Assembly (NCBI RefSeq): GCF_036322805.1
Contig: NZ_AP027272.1
Coordinates: forward strand, 4,216,001-4,280,000
From: Planctobacterium marinum
Lineage (GTDB): Bacteria; Pseudomonadota; Gammaproteobacteria; Enterobacterales; Alteromonadaceae
Direction of reading: 5' to 3'
Length of the DNA stretch: 64,000 nt
Each line of letters starts with the position of its first letter. Position 1 is the stretch's first letter. The translations under genes were made by a program, and so were the position numbers. Of this stretch, positions 8,026-17,669 are shown one piece after another. Below the pieces are notes generated by a model. That model had not been told where the DNA came from. It was given only the letters and a program-made list of their open reading frames with translations, and made no database searches.

Positions 8026-10860
8026 ATGGACAAAATTACTGTCAGGGGTGCCAGAACCCACAATCTGAAAAACGTCAATATAGAATTACCACGAGACAAG
8101 CTCATTGTGATCACCGGCTTGTCCGGCTCGGGCAAGTCCTCGTTGGCATTTGATACGCTCTATGCAGAAGGCCAGCGACGCTACGTTGAATCCCTTTCAG
8201 CCTATGCACGACAGTTCTTATCCATGATGGAAAAACCCGAAGTGGATCACATCGAAGGATTGTCTCCGGCCATTTCTATTGAGCAAAAGTCCACGTCTCA
8301 CAACCCTCGTTCTACTGTGGGCACCATCACTGAGATATATGACTACCTGAGATTGTTGTTTGCCCGGGTGGGTGAGCCCCGCTGTCCCGATCACAATGCG
8401 CCATTACAGGCTCAAACCGTAAGCCAGATGGTGGACAAAGTGCTGGAGCTACCGGAAAACAGCAAAATGATGCTACTGGCACCGGTGGTACAAGATCGCA
8501 AAGGCGAACACATTAAAACCCTGGAAAACCTGGCAGCGCAGGGCTTTATTCGGGCGCGGATAGACGGTGAAATCTGCGATTTATCCGATCCACCAGAGCT
8601 GGATTTGCACAAAAAGCACAGTATCGATGTAGTGGTAGACCGTTTCAAAGTCAGAGAAGACTTGCAATTGCGGTTAGCCGAAAGTTTTGAAACCGCTTTG
8701 GAGTTATCAGCGGGTGTAGCTCGCGTAGCCTGGATGGATGAACCGGGCAAAGAGGAGCTGGTGTTTTCAGCAAATTTTGCCTGCCCTCACTGTGGTTATA
8801 GCATTACCGAATTAGAGCCTCGACTATTCTCCTTTAACAATCCAGCGGGTGCCTGCGGTACCTGTGACGGTTTGGGAACCAAGCAGTTCTTTGACCCTGT
8901 GCGTTTGATCACCAATGAAGAGATTAGCATCTCCGGGGGAGCCATTCGCGGCTGGGATAAGCGCAGTTACTACTATTTCCAGATGTTGCAGGCAGTCGCC
9001 GAACACTATGAATTTGATTTAAATACCCCCTTTAACGAGCTGGATAAAAAAGCGCAAGATGTCGTACTTTACGGCAGTAAAGGCACCTCTATTAACTTCA
9101 AATATATCAACGACCGCGGCGACATCATGACCCGCAAGCATCCGTTTGAGGGCATCATCCCCAACATGGAGCGCCGCTATAAAGAAACCGAATCCAATGC
9201 AGTACGGGAAGAGTTGGCTAAATACTTGAGCCAGCAGCCTTGTACCAGCTGTGGTGGCAGTCGTTTGCGTCAGGAAGCGCGCAATGTATTCGTATCAGAT
9301 ACCACGTTGCCTACTGTCTCCGAAATGTCGATAGTGGAAGCAAAAGACTTTTTCACCAATATGCAGCTGCAAGGACAGCGAGCGCAAATCGCCGAAAAGA
9401 TCCTCAAAGAAATTAACGACAGGCTTACCTTCCTGGTGAATGTCGGATTAAATTACCTGAACCTGTCTCGCAGTGCCGATACTCTATCCGGTGGTGAAGC
9501 GCAGCGGATAAGATTGGCCAGTCAAATCGGTGCCGGCCTTGTGGGTGTTATGTATGTATTGGATGAACCCTCTATTGGTCTGCATCAAAGAGATAATGAA
9601 CGCTTACTTAAAACCCTCACCCACTTGCGGGATTTGGGTAATACCGTGATCGTGGTGGAGCATGACGAGGATGCCATTCGCCTGGCCGATTACGTGGTGG
9701 ATATTGGCCCAGGCGCAGGTGTGCACGGCGGCGAAATTGTAGCCGAAGGGCAACTGGAGGACATCCTCAATAACGATAACTCCCTGACGGGTAAATACCT
9801 GTCTGGCAAAGAGGAAATCACCGTCCCGCAAAACCGTATCGTTAACAAAGATGATGCCTGGGTAGAACTGGAAGGTGCCACAGGTAATAACCTTAACGAT
9901 GTTACCCTACGAGTGCCGGTGGGCCTAATGACCTGCATTACTGGTGTTTCTGGCTCTGGTAAATCCACCCTGGTAAACGATACTTTTTATAAGATCGCAC
10001 ATATCGAATTAAACGGTGCCACTACTGATGAACCTTCGCCTTACAAAGCCATAACCGGCCTGGATCAGCTGGATAAAGTGGTGGATATCGACCAAAGCCC
10101 CATTGGCAGAACGCCTCGGTCAAACCCGGCGACTTATACAGGTATTTTCACCCCCATAAGAGAATTGTTCTCCGGTACGCAAGAATCCCGTTCACGGGGT
10201 TATAAACCCGGTCGCTTTAGCTTTAACGTTAAAGGCGGTCGCTGTGAAGCCTGTCAAGGTGACGGCGTTATTAAGGTAGAGATGCACTTCTTACCGGATG
10301 TGTACGTTCCTTGTGATGTCTGTAAAGGCAAACGCTACAACCGTGAAACACTGGAAATTCAGTACAAAGGCAAGAACATCCATGAAGTACTGGAAATGAC
10401 AGTTGAAGACGCTCGCGAGTTTTTTGACGCCGTGCCCGCCATCAATCGCAAATTACAAACCTTGATGGATGTAGGTCTGTCTTATATTCGTTTGGGTCAG
10501 GCGGCTACCACGCTGTCTGGAGGTGAAGCACAACGGGTAAAATTGGCTAAAGAACTGTCCAAGCGAGATACCGGTAAAACCCTATACATTCTGGATGAAC
10601 CTACAACCGGGTTGCACTTCCATGATATCAAGCAGCTACTGGCGGTATTGCATCGCCTCAGAGATCACGGCAACACCGTTGTAGTAATTGAGCATAACCT
10701 TGATGTTATCAAAACCGCTGACTGGATAGTGGATCTCGGACCTGAAGGCGGCTCTGGTGGTGGCAACATTATTGCGGAAGGCACTCCTGAGGAAGTCTGT
10801 AAAGTAGCGGGTTCTCACACTGGCCACTTTCTTGCGCCTTTCCTGAAAAACAAAAAATAA
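8026..10860 (+). CDS. uvrA: Excinuclease ABC subunit A
   Basis: 944 residues, the usual UvrA length. This is the damage-recognition ATPase of nucleotide excision repair, working as a dimer with UvrB in the cytoplasm. There are two ABC modules: Walker [10 protein letters not shown] at 31-39 and GVSGSGKST near 640, each with an LSGGEAQR signature. Zinc-binding cysteines lie near 253 (CPHCGY), near 408 (CTSCGG) and near 740 (CEACQG...CDVCKG). The start at 8026 ([16 protein letters not shown]) matches the conserved family N-terminus; the frame is open 14 codons further upstream but that part would overlap the SOS box and is not conserved. Confidence 0.98.
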   Translation: MDKITVRGARTHNLKNVNIELPRDKLIVITGLSGSGKSSLAFDTLYAEGQRRYVESLSAYARQFLSMMEKPEVDHIEGLSPAISIEQKSTSHNPRSTVGTITEIYDYLRLLFARVGEPRCPDHNAPLQAQTVSQMVDKVLELPENSKMMLLAPVVQDRKGEHIKTLENLAAQGFIRARIDGEICDLSDPPELDLHKKHSIDVVVDRFKVREDLQLRLAESFETALELSAGVARVAWMDEPGKEELVFSANFACPHCGYSITELEPRLFSFNNPAGACGTCDGLGTKQFFDPVRLITNEEISISGGAIRGWDKRSYYYFQMLQAVAEHYEFDLNTPFNELDKKAQDVVLYGSKGTSINFKYINDRGDIMTRKHPFEGIIPNMERRYKETESNAVREELAKYLSQQPCTSCGGSRLRQEARNVFVSDTTLPTVSEMSIVEAKDFFTNMQLQGQRAQIAEKILKEINDRLTFLVNVGLNYLNLSRSADTLSGGEAQRIRLASQIGAGLVGVMYVLDEPSIGLHQRDNERLLKTLTHLRDLGNTVIVVEHDEDAIRLADYVVDIGPGAGVHGGEIVAEGQLEDILNNDNSLTGKYLSGKEEITVPQNRIVNKDDAWVELEGATGNNLNDVTLRVPVGLMTCITGVSGSGKSTLVNDTFYKIAHIELNGATTDEPSPYKAITGLDQLDKVVDIDQSPIGRTPRSNPATYTGIFTPIRELFSGTQESRSRGYKPGRFSFNVKGGRCEACQGDGVIKVEMHFLPDVYVPCDVCKGKRYNRETLEIQYKGKNIHEVLEMTVEDAREFFDAVPAINRKLQTLMDVGLSYIRLGQAATTLSGGEAQRVKLAKELSKRDTGKTLYILDEPTTGLHFHDIKQLLAVLHRLRDHGNTVVVIEHNLDVIKTADWIVDLGPEGGSGGGNIIAEGTPEEVCKVAGSHTGHFLAPFLKNKK

Positions 10861-10872
10861 AAAGGAATCATC

Positions 10873-11268
10873 ATGCTGGAAGAAACGTTTAAAGTCCGTT
10901 TTTGCGAAACCGATGCCTTACAACACGTTGGCAATACCGCATTAGTACAGTGGTTTGAAGCCTCCCGCGAGCCGGTATTTAAGATGTTTACCCCTGAGAT
11001 GGATGTCAACAACTGGCCTCTCATCCTGGCCAGTTACAAGGTGGATTTTTTAAAACAGATCTTCCTGGGCGAAGTCACCATCAAAACCGGCATCAGCCGC
11101 CTTGGTGGCAGCTCCTTTGATGTATTTCAGGAAGTATGGCAAAACGGCGAACGCTGCGCTAAAGGATTAACCACTATGGTGCATTTTGATTATAAGGCAC
11201 AAAAAGCCTGCGCGGTGCCAGACAACATTCGCAGCCAATTGCAATCCATCGCCGTGGAAGCAGACTGA
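10873..11268 (+). CDS. Acyl-CoA thioesterase, YbgC/4HBT hotdog family
   Basis: 131 residues, a single hotdog domain. The N-terminal motif ETDALQHVGN contains the likely catalytic D14 of the 4-hydroxybenzoyl-CoA thioesterase type, followed by the conserved W/F-E-R helix (WFEASREPVF). These enzymes hydrolyse acyl-CoA thioesters in the cytoplasm; the acyl chain preferred here is not evident. AAAGGAATC upstream gives a good ribosome binding site. It follows uvrA by 12 bp and its stop overlaps the next start (TGATG), so it is coupled to the oxygenase gene. Confidence 0.85.
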   Translation: MLEETFKVRFCETDALQHVGNTALVQWFEASREPVFKMFTPEMDVNNWPLILASYKVDFLKQIFLGEVTIKTGISRLGGSSFDVFQEVWQNGERCAKGLTTMVHFDYKAQKACAVPDNIRSQLQSIAVEAD

Positions 11269-11963
11269 TGTCGGATTTTATTAAAGTTATCCCAAACGCT
11301 TTAGACACTGCGACTTGCGACAATTTGATGGCTAAATTTGCCGCACACCCCGGGACTTTTCAGGGGCGCACAGGCGGCGGTGTCGATACATCAAAGAAGA
11401 TCAGCCGCGATATTTCCATCAGCAATAATGCTGAATTCAAAGAAGAGTTCACCAAAGTAGTACACACCACTACGCGCCAGGTTATTGATTATTTTGATGA
11501 GTATTTCTTCGCCTTTATTGGTCCTTTAGGAATAAAGCTAAAACATCCTGTGACAGGCGAGCCCACCAATATCACTGAAGAAAACTATAGCGAATTGGCT
11601 AAACCCAAGCTGGAGCAGTTTATTCCGCACTTTTTCCGTTTTGGTGATATCAATATGCAAAAGTATGAGGCAGGCAAAGGCGGCTATCCCTACTGGCACT
11701 CAGAGGTATACCCGCAATTACCGGACAATGAAGCCCTGCACCGTATTCTGTTATTTATGTATTACTTAAACGATGTCGAAGAAGGCGGAGAAACCGAGTT
11801 TTATTACCAAAATAAATCGGTAAAACCTCAAAAAGGTACAATGGTGATTGCCCCTGCCTACTTTACTCACACGCATCGCGGTAACGTGCCCATCAGTGGC
11901 GACAAGCAAATCATTACTTCCTGGGTGTTATTTCAGCGCGCTGAGCACCTATACCGAGGATAA
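11268..11963 (+). CDS. 2-oxoglutarate/Fe(II)-dependent oxygenase, prolyl 4-hydroxylase-like
   Basis: 231 residues. The double-stranded beta-helix core lies at about 120-225. The metal ligands appear as H144-x-E146 and H203 (in THTHRG), with K213 as the probable 2-oxoglutarate anchor. Most prolyl hydroxylase relatives have HxD, so the HxE form is less common (it occurs in AsnO-type oxygenases). GGETEFYY and KGTMVIAPA fit the P4H profile. The substrate is unknown; a protein side chain or a small molecule are both possible. Start codon overlaps the thioesterase stop, implying a two-gene unit. Confidence 0.8.
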   Translation: MSDFIKVIPNALDTATCDNLMAKFAAHPGTFQGRTGGGVDTSKKISRDISISNNAEFKEEFTKVVHTTTRQVIDYFDEYFFAFIGPLGIKLKHPVTGEPTNITEENYSELAKPKLEQFIPHFFRFGDINMQKYEAGKGGYPYWHSEVYPQLPDNEALHRILLFMYYLNDVEEGGETEFYYQNKSVKPQKGTMVIAPAYFTHTHRGNVPISGDKQIITSWVLFQRAEHLYRG

Positions 11964-11987
11964 AAGGTTTCGCCCAAATCATCCTCG

Positions 11988-12016
11988 AATCGCTCTCTTA
12001 TTCGAAGGGAGCGATT
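11988..12016. terminator. Possible hairpin terminator between convergent genes
   Basis: AATCGCTC (11988-11995) pairs with GAGCGATT (12009-12016), loop of 13 nt, spanning the last codons of the DUF3299 gene. The T run is weak, so function is uncertain. Confidence 0.35.
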
Positions 12017-12468
12017 TCCATACCTGTCATGTTGTAACCTACGGTTGCTAAGTCACCCGTCCAGCCCTCAGTTTGTAGAGTACCTGTTACCCATACCGCA
12101 TCGTACAGGCTATCTACATTGGCGCCTTCTGGAAAATTCACATACACAATTTGGTTAGAGGGTGGTGGCGGCACATGAATACAAGCTCCAAAAAACGGCA
12201 CCAACAAAAACTCAGTAATGGTTTCATCACCCTCAAGCGGCACCACAAATCCCGGGATCTTAACTTGCTTGCCATTTAAGTCTGTTCTTACCGGTGCATT
12301 AGGATTGGATTGTGCCATGGGATTTGTATGGTCAATTTCCGGCAAGGCATCGGATGGCACATAACCCTCAGGAATAAGATCTTCCCAATAAAGCTCAACG
12401 GTTTCGGCTTTCAACGCTGAGTTAATACCTAGCAAGAGAGTTAACAACAGAGGGATTACTTTTTTCAT
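11998..12468 (-). CDS. Secreted DUF3299-family protein
   Basis: 156 residues with a signal peptide (about 1-21, MKKVIPLLLTLLLGINSALKA). The mature part has the DUF3299 hallmarks: GKQVKIPGFVVPLE, then VPFFGACIHVPPPPSNQIVYV. The single conserved Cys sits in the GACIH segment. The family is periplasmic or lipoprotein-like and its function is not established; a link to metal handling or export has been suggested by gene neighbourhoods in other genomes, but nothing here proves it. It lies 3 bp after the MFS gene in the same direction, so the two are probably one operon. Confidence 0.75.
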   Translation of the reverse strand: MKKVIPLLLTLLLGINSALKAETVELYWEDLIPEGYVPSDALPEIDHTNPMAQSNPNAPVRTDLNGKQVKIPGFVVPLEGDETITEFLLVPFFGACIHVPPPPSNQIVYVNFPEGANVDSLYDAVWVTGTLQTEGWTGDLATVGYNMTGMEIAPFE

Positions 12469-12471
12469 ACA

Positions 12472-13668
12472 CTACACTTTAGATGGTGAAAATGGGTTAA
12501 ACACAACTTCGTTGCCCTGGCCCGGAGCACCAGGAATGTTGCGCGATAATACCAGAGAACAAAACGCAAAGCCTGCACCAATAAAAAATACCAGGCTTGG
12601 GGAAGTCAACCAGACAATACCCAATAGGGCTGGTATCACAACCGCTGCAATGTGGTTGATGGTGAAACTGACTCCCGCCGTTGAGGCGATATCTTTCGGA
12701 TCGGCAATTTTCTGGAAGTAGGTTTTGATAGCTATCGCCAGCGCAAAGAATAAATGATCAATAATAAACAAGGCACCGGCCAATGTGGCGTTTTCCACCA
12801 GCCCGTAAGCGATAAACAGAATAAACAAGCCAATGTATTCAAAGGTTAACGCCGTTTTTTCGCCTACTTTGTGGATCCACTTACCAATCGCAGGCGCAAA
12901 TAACAGGTTAAAAATATAGTTAACAGCAAACAGCAGGCTGATTTGTCCAACGCTGTAACCGAACTTTTCCACCATCATAAAGGCGGCAAACACTACGAAA
13001 ATTTGTCTTCTGGCACCGCTGAAAAAAGTCAAAGCATAATACAGCCAGTATCGCTTGCGCATAATAAGATTTTTGTGTTGCCCGGTAGCTTCTTGAAAAG
13101 TCGGAAATGTAATCCACAGAATAACCACAATCAGCAACCCTGCTCCGCCGGCAAGCATGTACATGGCGTTATAGCTATACCCTAACCACTCAATCAACAC
13201 CCAGATAGCACCGTAAGCAAATAATGAGGCAAAACTTTTCACTGCCAACTGCTGCCCCATAAAGTGAGCGGTTTTATCTTTGTGTAACCACTGCAGGGTG
13301 AGGGATTGATTGATGGTTTCAAAGTAGTGGAATCCAACAGACATTATAACGGTGGTGCAATAAAGCCCGATTTCAAATGGGAACCAGCCTGTCATGGCAA
13401 CGCCAATCGACATCACCGCCAGCGACAACAAGGCAAAGGTTTGCTCCTTGAGCACCAATAAAACAAATACCGCAGTGAATGCCAGAAAACCGGGGACCTC
13501 GCGTAAACTTTGTAACATACCTATTTCTGCGCCGGTAAAACTGGCTTTTTCAATGACAAAGTTATTGAGTAATGCGTTCCATACGGAAAAGGTTAACGGC
13601 ATAACAAACGCCATCGCGAGTAATAAAAGCTCTGGTTTTTGGCGCAAAGCCTGAAACTTTGAAGTCAT
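12472..13668 (-). CDS. MFS transporter
   Basis: 398 residues with about 12 predicted membrane helices and few charged loops. The order of helices and the central loop near residue 195-210 (HKNLIMRKRYW) fit a major facilitator. The substrate cannot be told. It is the first gene of a two-gene unit with the DUF3299 protein and is divergent from the secreted endonuclease gene. Confidence 0.8.
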   Translation of the reverse strand: MTSKFQALRQKPELLLLAMAFVMPLTFSVWNALLNNFVIEKASFTGAEIGMLQSLREVPGFLAFTAVFVLLVLKEQTFALLSLAVMSIGVAMTGWFPFEIGLYCTTVIMSVGFHYFETINQSLTLQWLHKDKTAHFMGQQLAVKSFASLFAYGAIWVLIEWLGYSYNAMYMLAGGAGLLIVVILWITFPTFQEATGQHKNLIMRKRYWLYYALTFFSGARRQIFVVFAAFMMVEKFGYSVGQISLLFAVNYIFNLLFAPAIGKWIHKVGEKTALTFEYIGLFILFIAYGLVENATLAGALFIIDHLFFALAIAIKTYFQKIADPKDIASTAGVSFTINHIAAVVIPALLGIVWLTSPSLVFFIGAGFAFCSLVLSRNIPGAPGQGNEVVFNPFSPSKV

Positions 13669-13982
13669 GCGATAACCTGCAGAGAATGAGTGCGGCGATT
13701 GTAATGCAAATTACTTGCTGAGCCTAATTCAGTTAACGAATAAGCTTACTTTTATTTCACGGAGGCTGAATTTTAATTGGTAAAAAAGCCTCACAGGTCC
13801 GATTTTTAAAAAGACATCCTGAATTGTGCTCGAAAACTGAACCATTTGGTCATTTTTTGTAAAAAAACTGTATTGTAATTGTCACAATTTGTAACCAGAC
13901 TGCACATTCTTTGAGCAGTGACGCCTGTTCAAAAAACTTATTAAAAAAATAACTATTCCTTGTGACAGAAGCGGAGACAACA
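13669..13982. other. Divergent intergenic region, MFS / endonuclease I
   Basis: About 310 bp, AT-rich, holding the promoters for both genes. A small palindrome ACCATTTGGT lies near 13842-13852 and an interrupted repeat TTGTCACAA near 13877. I see no convincing -35/-10 pair and no small gene. The ribosome binding site GGAG (13973-13976) sits 6 nt before the endonuclease ATG. Confidence 0.4.
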
Positions 13983-15638
13983 ATGAAAAAGGTACTCACG
14001 GCCCTTACCAGTCTGGCTCTATTGAGCCCGGTTGCACTTGCCCAGGTAGAAAATGGTGAATTTGAAAACTGGACAGGCAATACCCCTGATGGTTGGACCA
14101 CTATCGATACAGGTATCAGTGTTAGCCAATCTACAGCGTACAGCTTTAATGGTACAAGTTCAGCAGCCATCAACGTTACAACCGGCACGCAAAGTTCCAC
14201 AGACTTTCGTCAAACTGTGAGCGTAACTGCAGGCCAAAGCTATGATTTCAGTGCGCGAATCTACCACACTGAGGGTAACGTACGGGCCAGATTATATGTG
14301 AATGGTTACTACGGATATTCCAACGAAAACCTGACAAATCAGTGGCAGCAAATTAGCCAGTCTTACACGGCAAGCTCCACTGGCACTATCGAAGTAGGTC
14401 TGCGCTTTTATGATGTTTCCGGATTCGACGGTGCAGAAATTGTTTACGTTGATAGCTTTGAGCCTACTGACGCAGGTACAGGCGGTGGCACTGGTGGCGG
14501 TACTGGCAGTTGTACAGATACCAGCGCGCAATTCAACTTACTCACCGACAATTACGCCAGCGAAACCAGTTGGCAACTGACAGATTCCAGCAATGCAACT
14601 ATCGCGTCTGGCGATAACTTCTCTAACAACACCAGCTACACCGAAGAACTGTGTTTAGCAGACGGTGACTATACCTTCCAAATTAACGACAGCTACGGTG
14701 ACGGTATTTGCTGTGGTTATGGAAGCGGTGCCTACAGCTTTGATGTCGATGGCACTGAGATTTTCGCAGGCGGAGAATTCAATTCAACGGCTACTCATAG
14801 CTTTACTGTTGGCAGTAACAACGGCGGTGGTACTGGCGGCGGTACCGGCGGTGGCAGTAACAGCGATCTTGGCGTTTACTATCAAACGGCCGAAGGCCTT
14901 AGTGGTTACGCTCTAAAAACTGCACTGCACGATATTATTAAAGGTCATAGCAACCAGGGTTACGGTGCACTGTGGACCTTCTACGAGCAAACAGAAATTG
15001 ATAACTACTACGAGAATGATGGTTCAATCCTGGATATTTATTCGGAAGCACCAAATGGTTCTGATCCTTTCAACTTCACCAAAGTGACCGACCAATGTGG
15101 TACCTACAGCGGTGAGGCTGATTGTTACAACCGTGAGCATTCGTTCCCGAAAAGCTGGTTTGGCGGCAAGATTGAGCCGATGAATTCCGATGCACACCAC
15201 ATTTTCGCTACCGACGGATATGTCAACGCGCAACGTGGCAGTTTCCCTTACGGTGAAGTAGGCAGCGCTACATATACCTCAAGCAATGGTTCAAAGCTCG
15301 GCTCTGCTGCTTCTGGTTTAGGTTACTCTGGTACTGTGTTTGAGCCCATTGATGAATTCAAGGGAGACCTGGCCCGTGCTTATTTCTACATGGCCACTCG
15401 CTATGAAGATGTGATTTCAGGCTGGCAGAGTAACAGCACTTATGGGGATGCGGTATTGAATGGCTCTTCTGATCAAGTATTCGAGAGCTGGTTCTTAGCA
15501 CTAATGAAGCAGTGGCACAATCTTGATCCGGTGAGTCAAAAAGAAATTGATCGCAACAATGCTGCCGAACTACACCAGGCCAACCGCAACCCGTTTGTGG
15601 ATCACCCTGAGTTTGTTTCCAGCATCTGGGGCAACTAA
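13983..15638 (+). CDS. Secreted multidomain endonuclease I family nuclease
   Basis: 551 residues. Signal peptide 1-20 (cleavage after ALA). Residues about 21-165 form a carbohydrate-binding-like beta-sandwich, then a Gly/Thr linker, then a domain at about 175-285 with the motif DGDYTF...YGDGICCGYG, then a second Gly linker, and finally an endonuclease I domain from about 300. The nuclease motifs NREHSFPKSWF (near 385) and SDAHHIF (near 405) are intact. It probably degrades extracellular DNA for nutrients or surface remodelling. The ATG at 13983 was chosen over an in-frame GTG at 13962 because of the signal peptide and ribosome binding site. Ends at a strong terminator. Confidence 0.9.
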   Translation: MKKVLTALTSLALLSPVALAQVENGEFENWTGNTPDGWTTIDTGISVSQSTAYSFNGTSSAAINVTTGTQSSTDFRQTVSVTAGQSYDFSARIYHTEGNVRARLYVNGYYGYSNENLTNQWQQISQSYTASSTGTIEVGLRFYDVSGFDGAEIVYVDSFEPTDAGTGGGTGGGTGSCTDTSAQFNLLTDNYASETSWQLTDSSNATIASGDNFSNNTSYTEELCLADGDYTFQINDSYGDGICCGYGSGAYSFDVDGTEIFAGGEFNSTATHSFTVGSNNGGGTGGGTGGGSNSDLGVYYQTAEGLSGYALKTALHDIIKGHSNQGYGALWTFYEQTEIDNYYENDGSILDIYSEAPNGSDPFNFTKVTDQCGTYSGEADCYNREHSFPKSWFGGKIEPMNSDAHHIFATDGYVNAQRGSFPYGEVGSATYTSSNGSKLGSAASGLGYSGTVFEPIDEFKGDLARAYFYMATRYEDVISGWQSNSTYGDAVLNGSSDQVFESWFLALMKQWHNLDPVSQKEIDRNNAAELHQANRNPFVDHPEFVSSIWGN

Positions 15639-15671
15639 AACTATAATAATAAGACCGACGACAGAAGGCAC

Positions 15672-15698
15672 AAGGGCTCCATAGGGAGCCCTTTTTAT
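15672..15698 (+). terminator. Rho-independent terminator after endonuclease I gene
   Basis: Stem AAGGGCTCC (15672-15680) / GGAGCCCTT (15685-15693), loop ATAG, followed by TTTT. Confidence 0.9.
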
Positions 15699-15718
15699 TC
15701 CGAAGCCTGGACTAAGCT

Positions 15719-15904
15719 CTAAGCCATACCTAGCTGTTGATATACATCAATCAGTTCTTCGTGGATTTTGGCGTTGCTGTATTCAAGACCATCACCTCTG
15801 CGCGGATCAGCAATCAACTCCACCCACTTTTCACCGAAGCGTTTTATTTCTTCCTCACTACAGGCATCGGCATTAAACATATATAGAGGCTGTGCATAAT
15901 TCAT
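15719..15904 (-). CDS. Small hypothetical protein (61 aa)
   Basis: 61 residues from ATG at 15904 (MNYAQPLYMFNADACSEEE at the N-terminus); an alternative start is the internal Met at 15880. The composition is that of a real soluble, mainly helical acidic protein (EEEIKRFGEKWVELIAD, then KIHEELIDVYQQLGMA). No family recognised. There is no good ribosome binding site. Its start lies within a few bases of the presumed start of the interrupted TetR gene on the other strand, which leaves no room for promoters, so one of the two is probably mis-started or a remnant. Confidence 0.4.
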   Translation of the reverse strand: MNYAQPLYMFNADACSEEEIKRFGEKWVELIADPRRGDGLEYSNAKIHEELIDVYQQLGMA

Positions 15905-15906
15905 TT

Positions 15907-16479
15907 TTGCCAAATTGGCGGTTAACTGAAAAGGTTTAAGTAGCTCAGGAGTTACTCAAAAAAGAAGGTGATTACGGACTGACAATGCGACAGGTAGCAG
16001 CCAATGCCGATATGACCTTAAGTAATGTTCAGTACTATTTCAAAAATAAAAATGAGCTTCTTAAAGCCATGGCTGACAGGTACTTTAACGCTTGTTTAAA
16101 TGAAATGAGAGGTATGGCACCGATTGGCACCAAACAGAATATAGAGCTGGATCTGCAATCTATGTTGACGACTTTTTTGGGTCATGGAATAGAACTATCA
16201 GAAATGTGTCGGATTTTCAGGGAATATTGGGCAATATCTACGCGTAATCAGAGTATTGATGATCACATACAAGAATATTACAGAGAAATGGTATTGATCC
16301 TGTCAAATCTTCTTAAACCCGCAGCTAAGTCAGACAAGAGTTTATCCATAGCGGTATCATTGCTTATCCCCTACGTAGAAGGATATTCCATAACCGCTAA
16401 AACGATGCCTGAAGACATCAACAGCGTTACACAAATATTGACTCAAATTTTCCTGCATGAACTGCAGAATCAGGCTTAA
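15907..16479 (+). pseudogene. TetR-family regulator interrupted by an in-frame stop
   Basis: The DNA-binding helix-turn-helix is clear (LTMRQVAANADMTLSNVQYYF), followed by a TetR-like helical ligand domain. Reading upstream in the same frame gives PNWRLTEKV, TAA (15937-15939), VAQELLKKEGDYG, which together match a normal TetR N-terminus. The stop therefore falls inside helix 1. Translation from the ATG at 15985 would give 164 residues lacking helix 1, which is unlikely to bind DNA well. A 3-nt deletion in a T/A run would explain both the stop and a missing residue. Adjacent genes (secreted catalase-like protein, endonuclease) could be former targets, but this is not shown. Confidence 0.65.
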
Positions 16480-16572
16480 CTTCAAATAACTCTGAAATAT
16501 TACTTCGCCTTTTTCCCTCTATACACGTACTACTAATAAGTCCCCATTTAGCACATCACATGGAGAAGATGG

Positions 16573-17556
16573 ATGAAAAAAACGGCAATAGCTTTAAGTA
16601 CAATTTTAAGTCTTGGCTTAGTGACCCAGTTGGAGGCTGCAAAACCCGAATCGGTGCAAGCCCACGAATTGGTTGAACTTTTTGAAAAATTGAGTGGCAA
16701 ACATCCCGGCCTTCGCAAAGCACATGCCTCAGGCGTATGTGCTACCGGCAGCTTCATGCCAAACTCTGAAGCGGGTCCTTTTGCTGATGCGCCTTTACTC
16801 AGCAGTGGTGAGCTACCCGTATCTGTGCGCTTTTCCATGGGTGGCGGTAACCCCAATGCCGATGAGCGCACACCGGGCACACGAGGAATGGCAGTACAGA
16901 TAACCCTTGAAGATGGCTCAAGGCATATTTTCACCGGCAATAACTTTCCGGTTTTTGCCGGTAAAGACCCCGAAACCTTTTTTGGTTTTTTAAGCACGCT
17001 GCTCCCCGATGAAAATGGTCAACGCAATCCGCAAAAAACCATGGAATACATCAAGGCTCACCCCAGTGTTCAGGCCAATGCAGCGTGGAATCAGCAAGCG
17101 AAAACCGCTTACTCTTATGCCAATACTGAGTTTTTTGGTTTACACACCTTCTTTTACAACAGCGGGGATGAATCAGTGATGTTTCGCTGGCACATCTCAC
17201 CGGATTTGGGGGTAAAAACCATGGAAACAGAACAGGCTAAATCGCTGGAAACCCCCTTTCTGGCACAACGTTTAACAGAGCAATTAGCTGACGGTACCGT
17301 GAGTTTTTCCCTTAACGTGAGTTTGGGAGAAGAGGGAGATGCCATAAACGATCCTTCCTCCCAGTGGCCCGGGGGCAGACAAGTGGTTAATTTAGGAAAA
17401 ATTACGCTTAAAAGCGCTGGCGGAGATGACTGTACTGGAATTAATTTTGATCCCAATGTACTTTCTCAAGGTTTCAAGCCTAGCAATGATCCCGTGCTTA
17501 AAATGCGCTCTACGGCCTACGCAATTTCTTTTGGAAAGCGTTTGAGCGGACAGTAA
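16573..17556 (+). CDS. Secreted catalase-family haem peroxidase (SrpA-like)
   Basis: 327 residues, shorter than a full catalase (about 480) and typical of periplasmic catalase-like peroxidases. Signal peptide about 1-22. The distal His is H51 (KAHASGVCATG), the conserved R..GMAVQ region follows (RTPGTRGMAVQ), and the proximal haem-ligand motif RxxxY is R312-Y316 (RSTAYAISF). It probably removes peroxide or peroxidises substrates in the periplasm, with haem as cofactor. ATGGAGAAG just upstream supplies a ribosome binding site. It lies 93 bp after the interrupted TetR gene. Confidence 0.85.
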   Translation: MKKTAIALSTILSLGLVTQLEAAKPESVQAHELVELFEKLSGKHPGLRKAHASGVCATGSFMPNSEAGPFADAPLLSSGELPVSVRFSMGGGNPNADERTPGTRGMAVQITLEDGSRHIFTGNNFPVFAGKDPETFFGFLSTLLPDENGQRNPQKTMEYIKAHPSVQANAAWNQQAKTAYSYANTEFFGLHTFFYNSGDESVMFRWHISPDLGVKTMETEQAKSLETPFLAQRLTEQLADGTVSFSLNVSLGEEGDAINDPSSQWPGGRQVVNLGKITLKSAGGDDCTGINFDPNVLSQGFKPSNDPVLKMRSTAYAISFGKRLSGQ

Positions 17557-17669
17557 CAAATTGAGGCTCTCCATATCAGGTGCCAGGGAACAGTTAATGC
17601 CAAGCTGAAATGACGTACTATAATAAATAGTATTCTTTTTTGCTTAGTCATTTAACCAAGGTCCAGATA

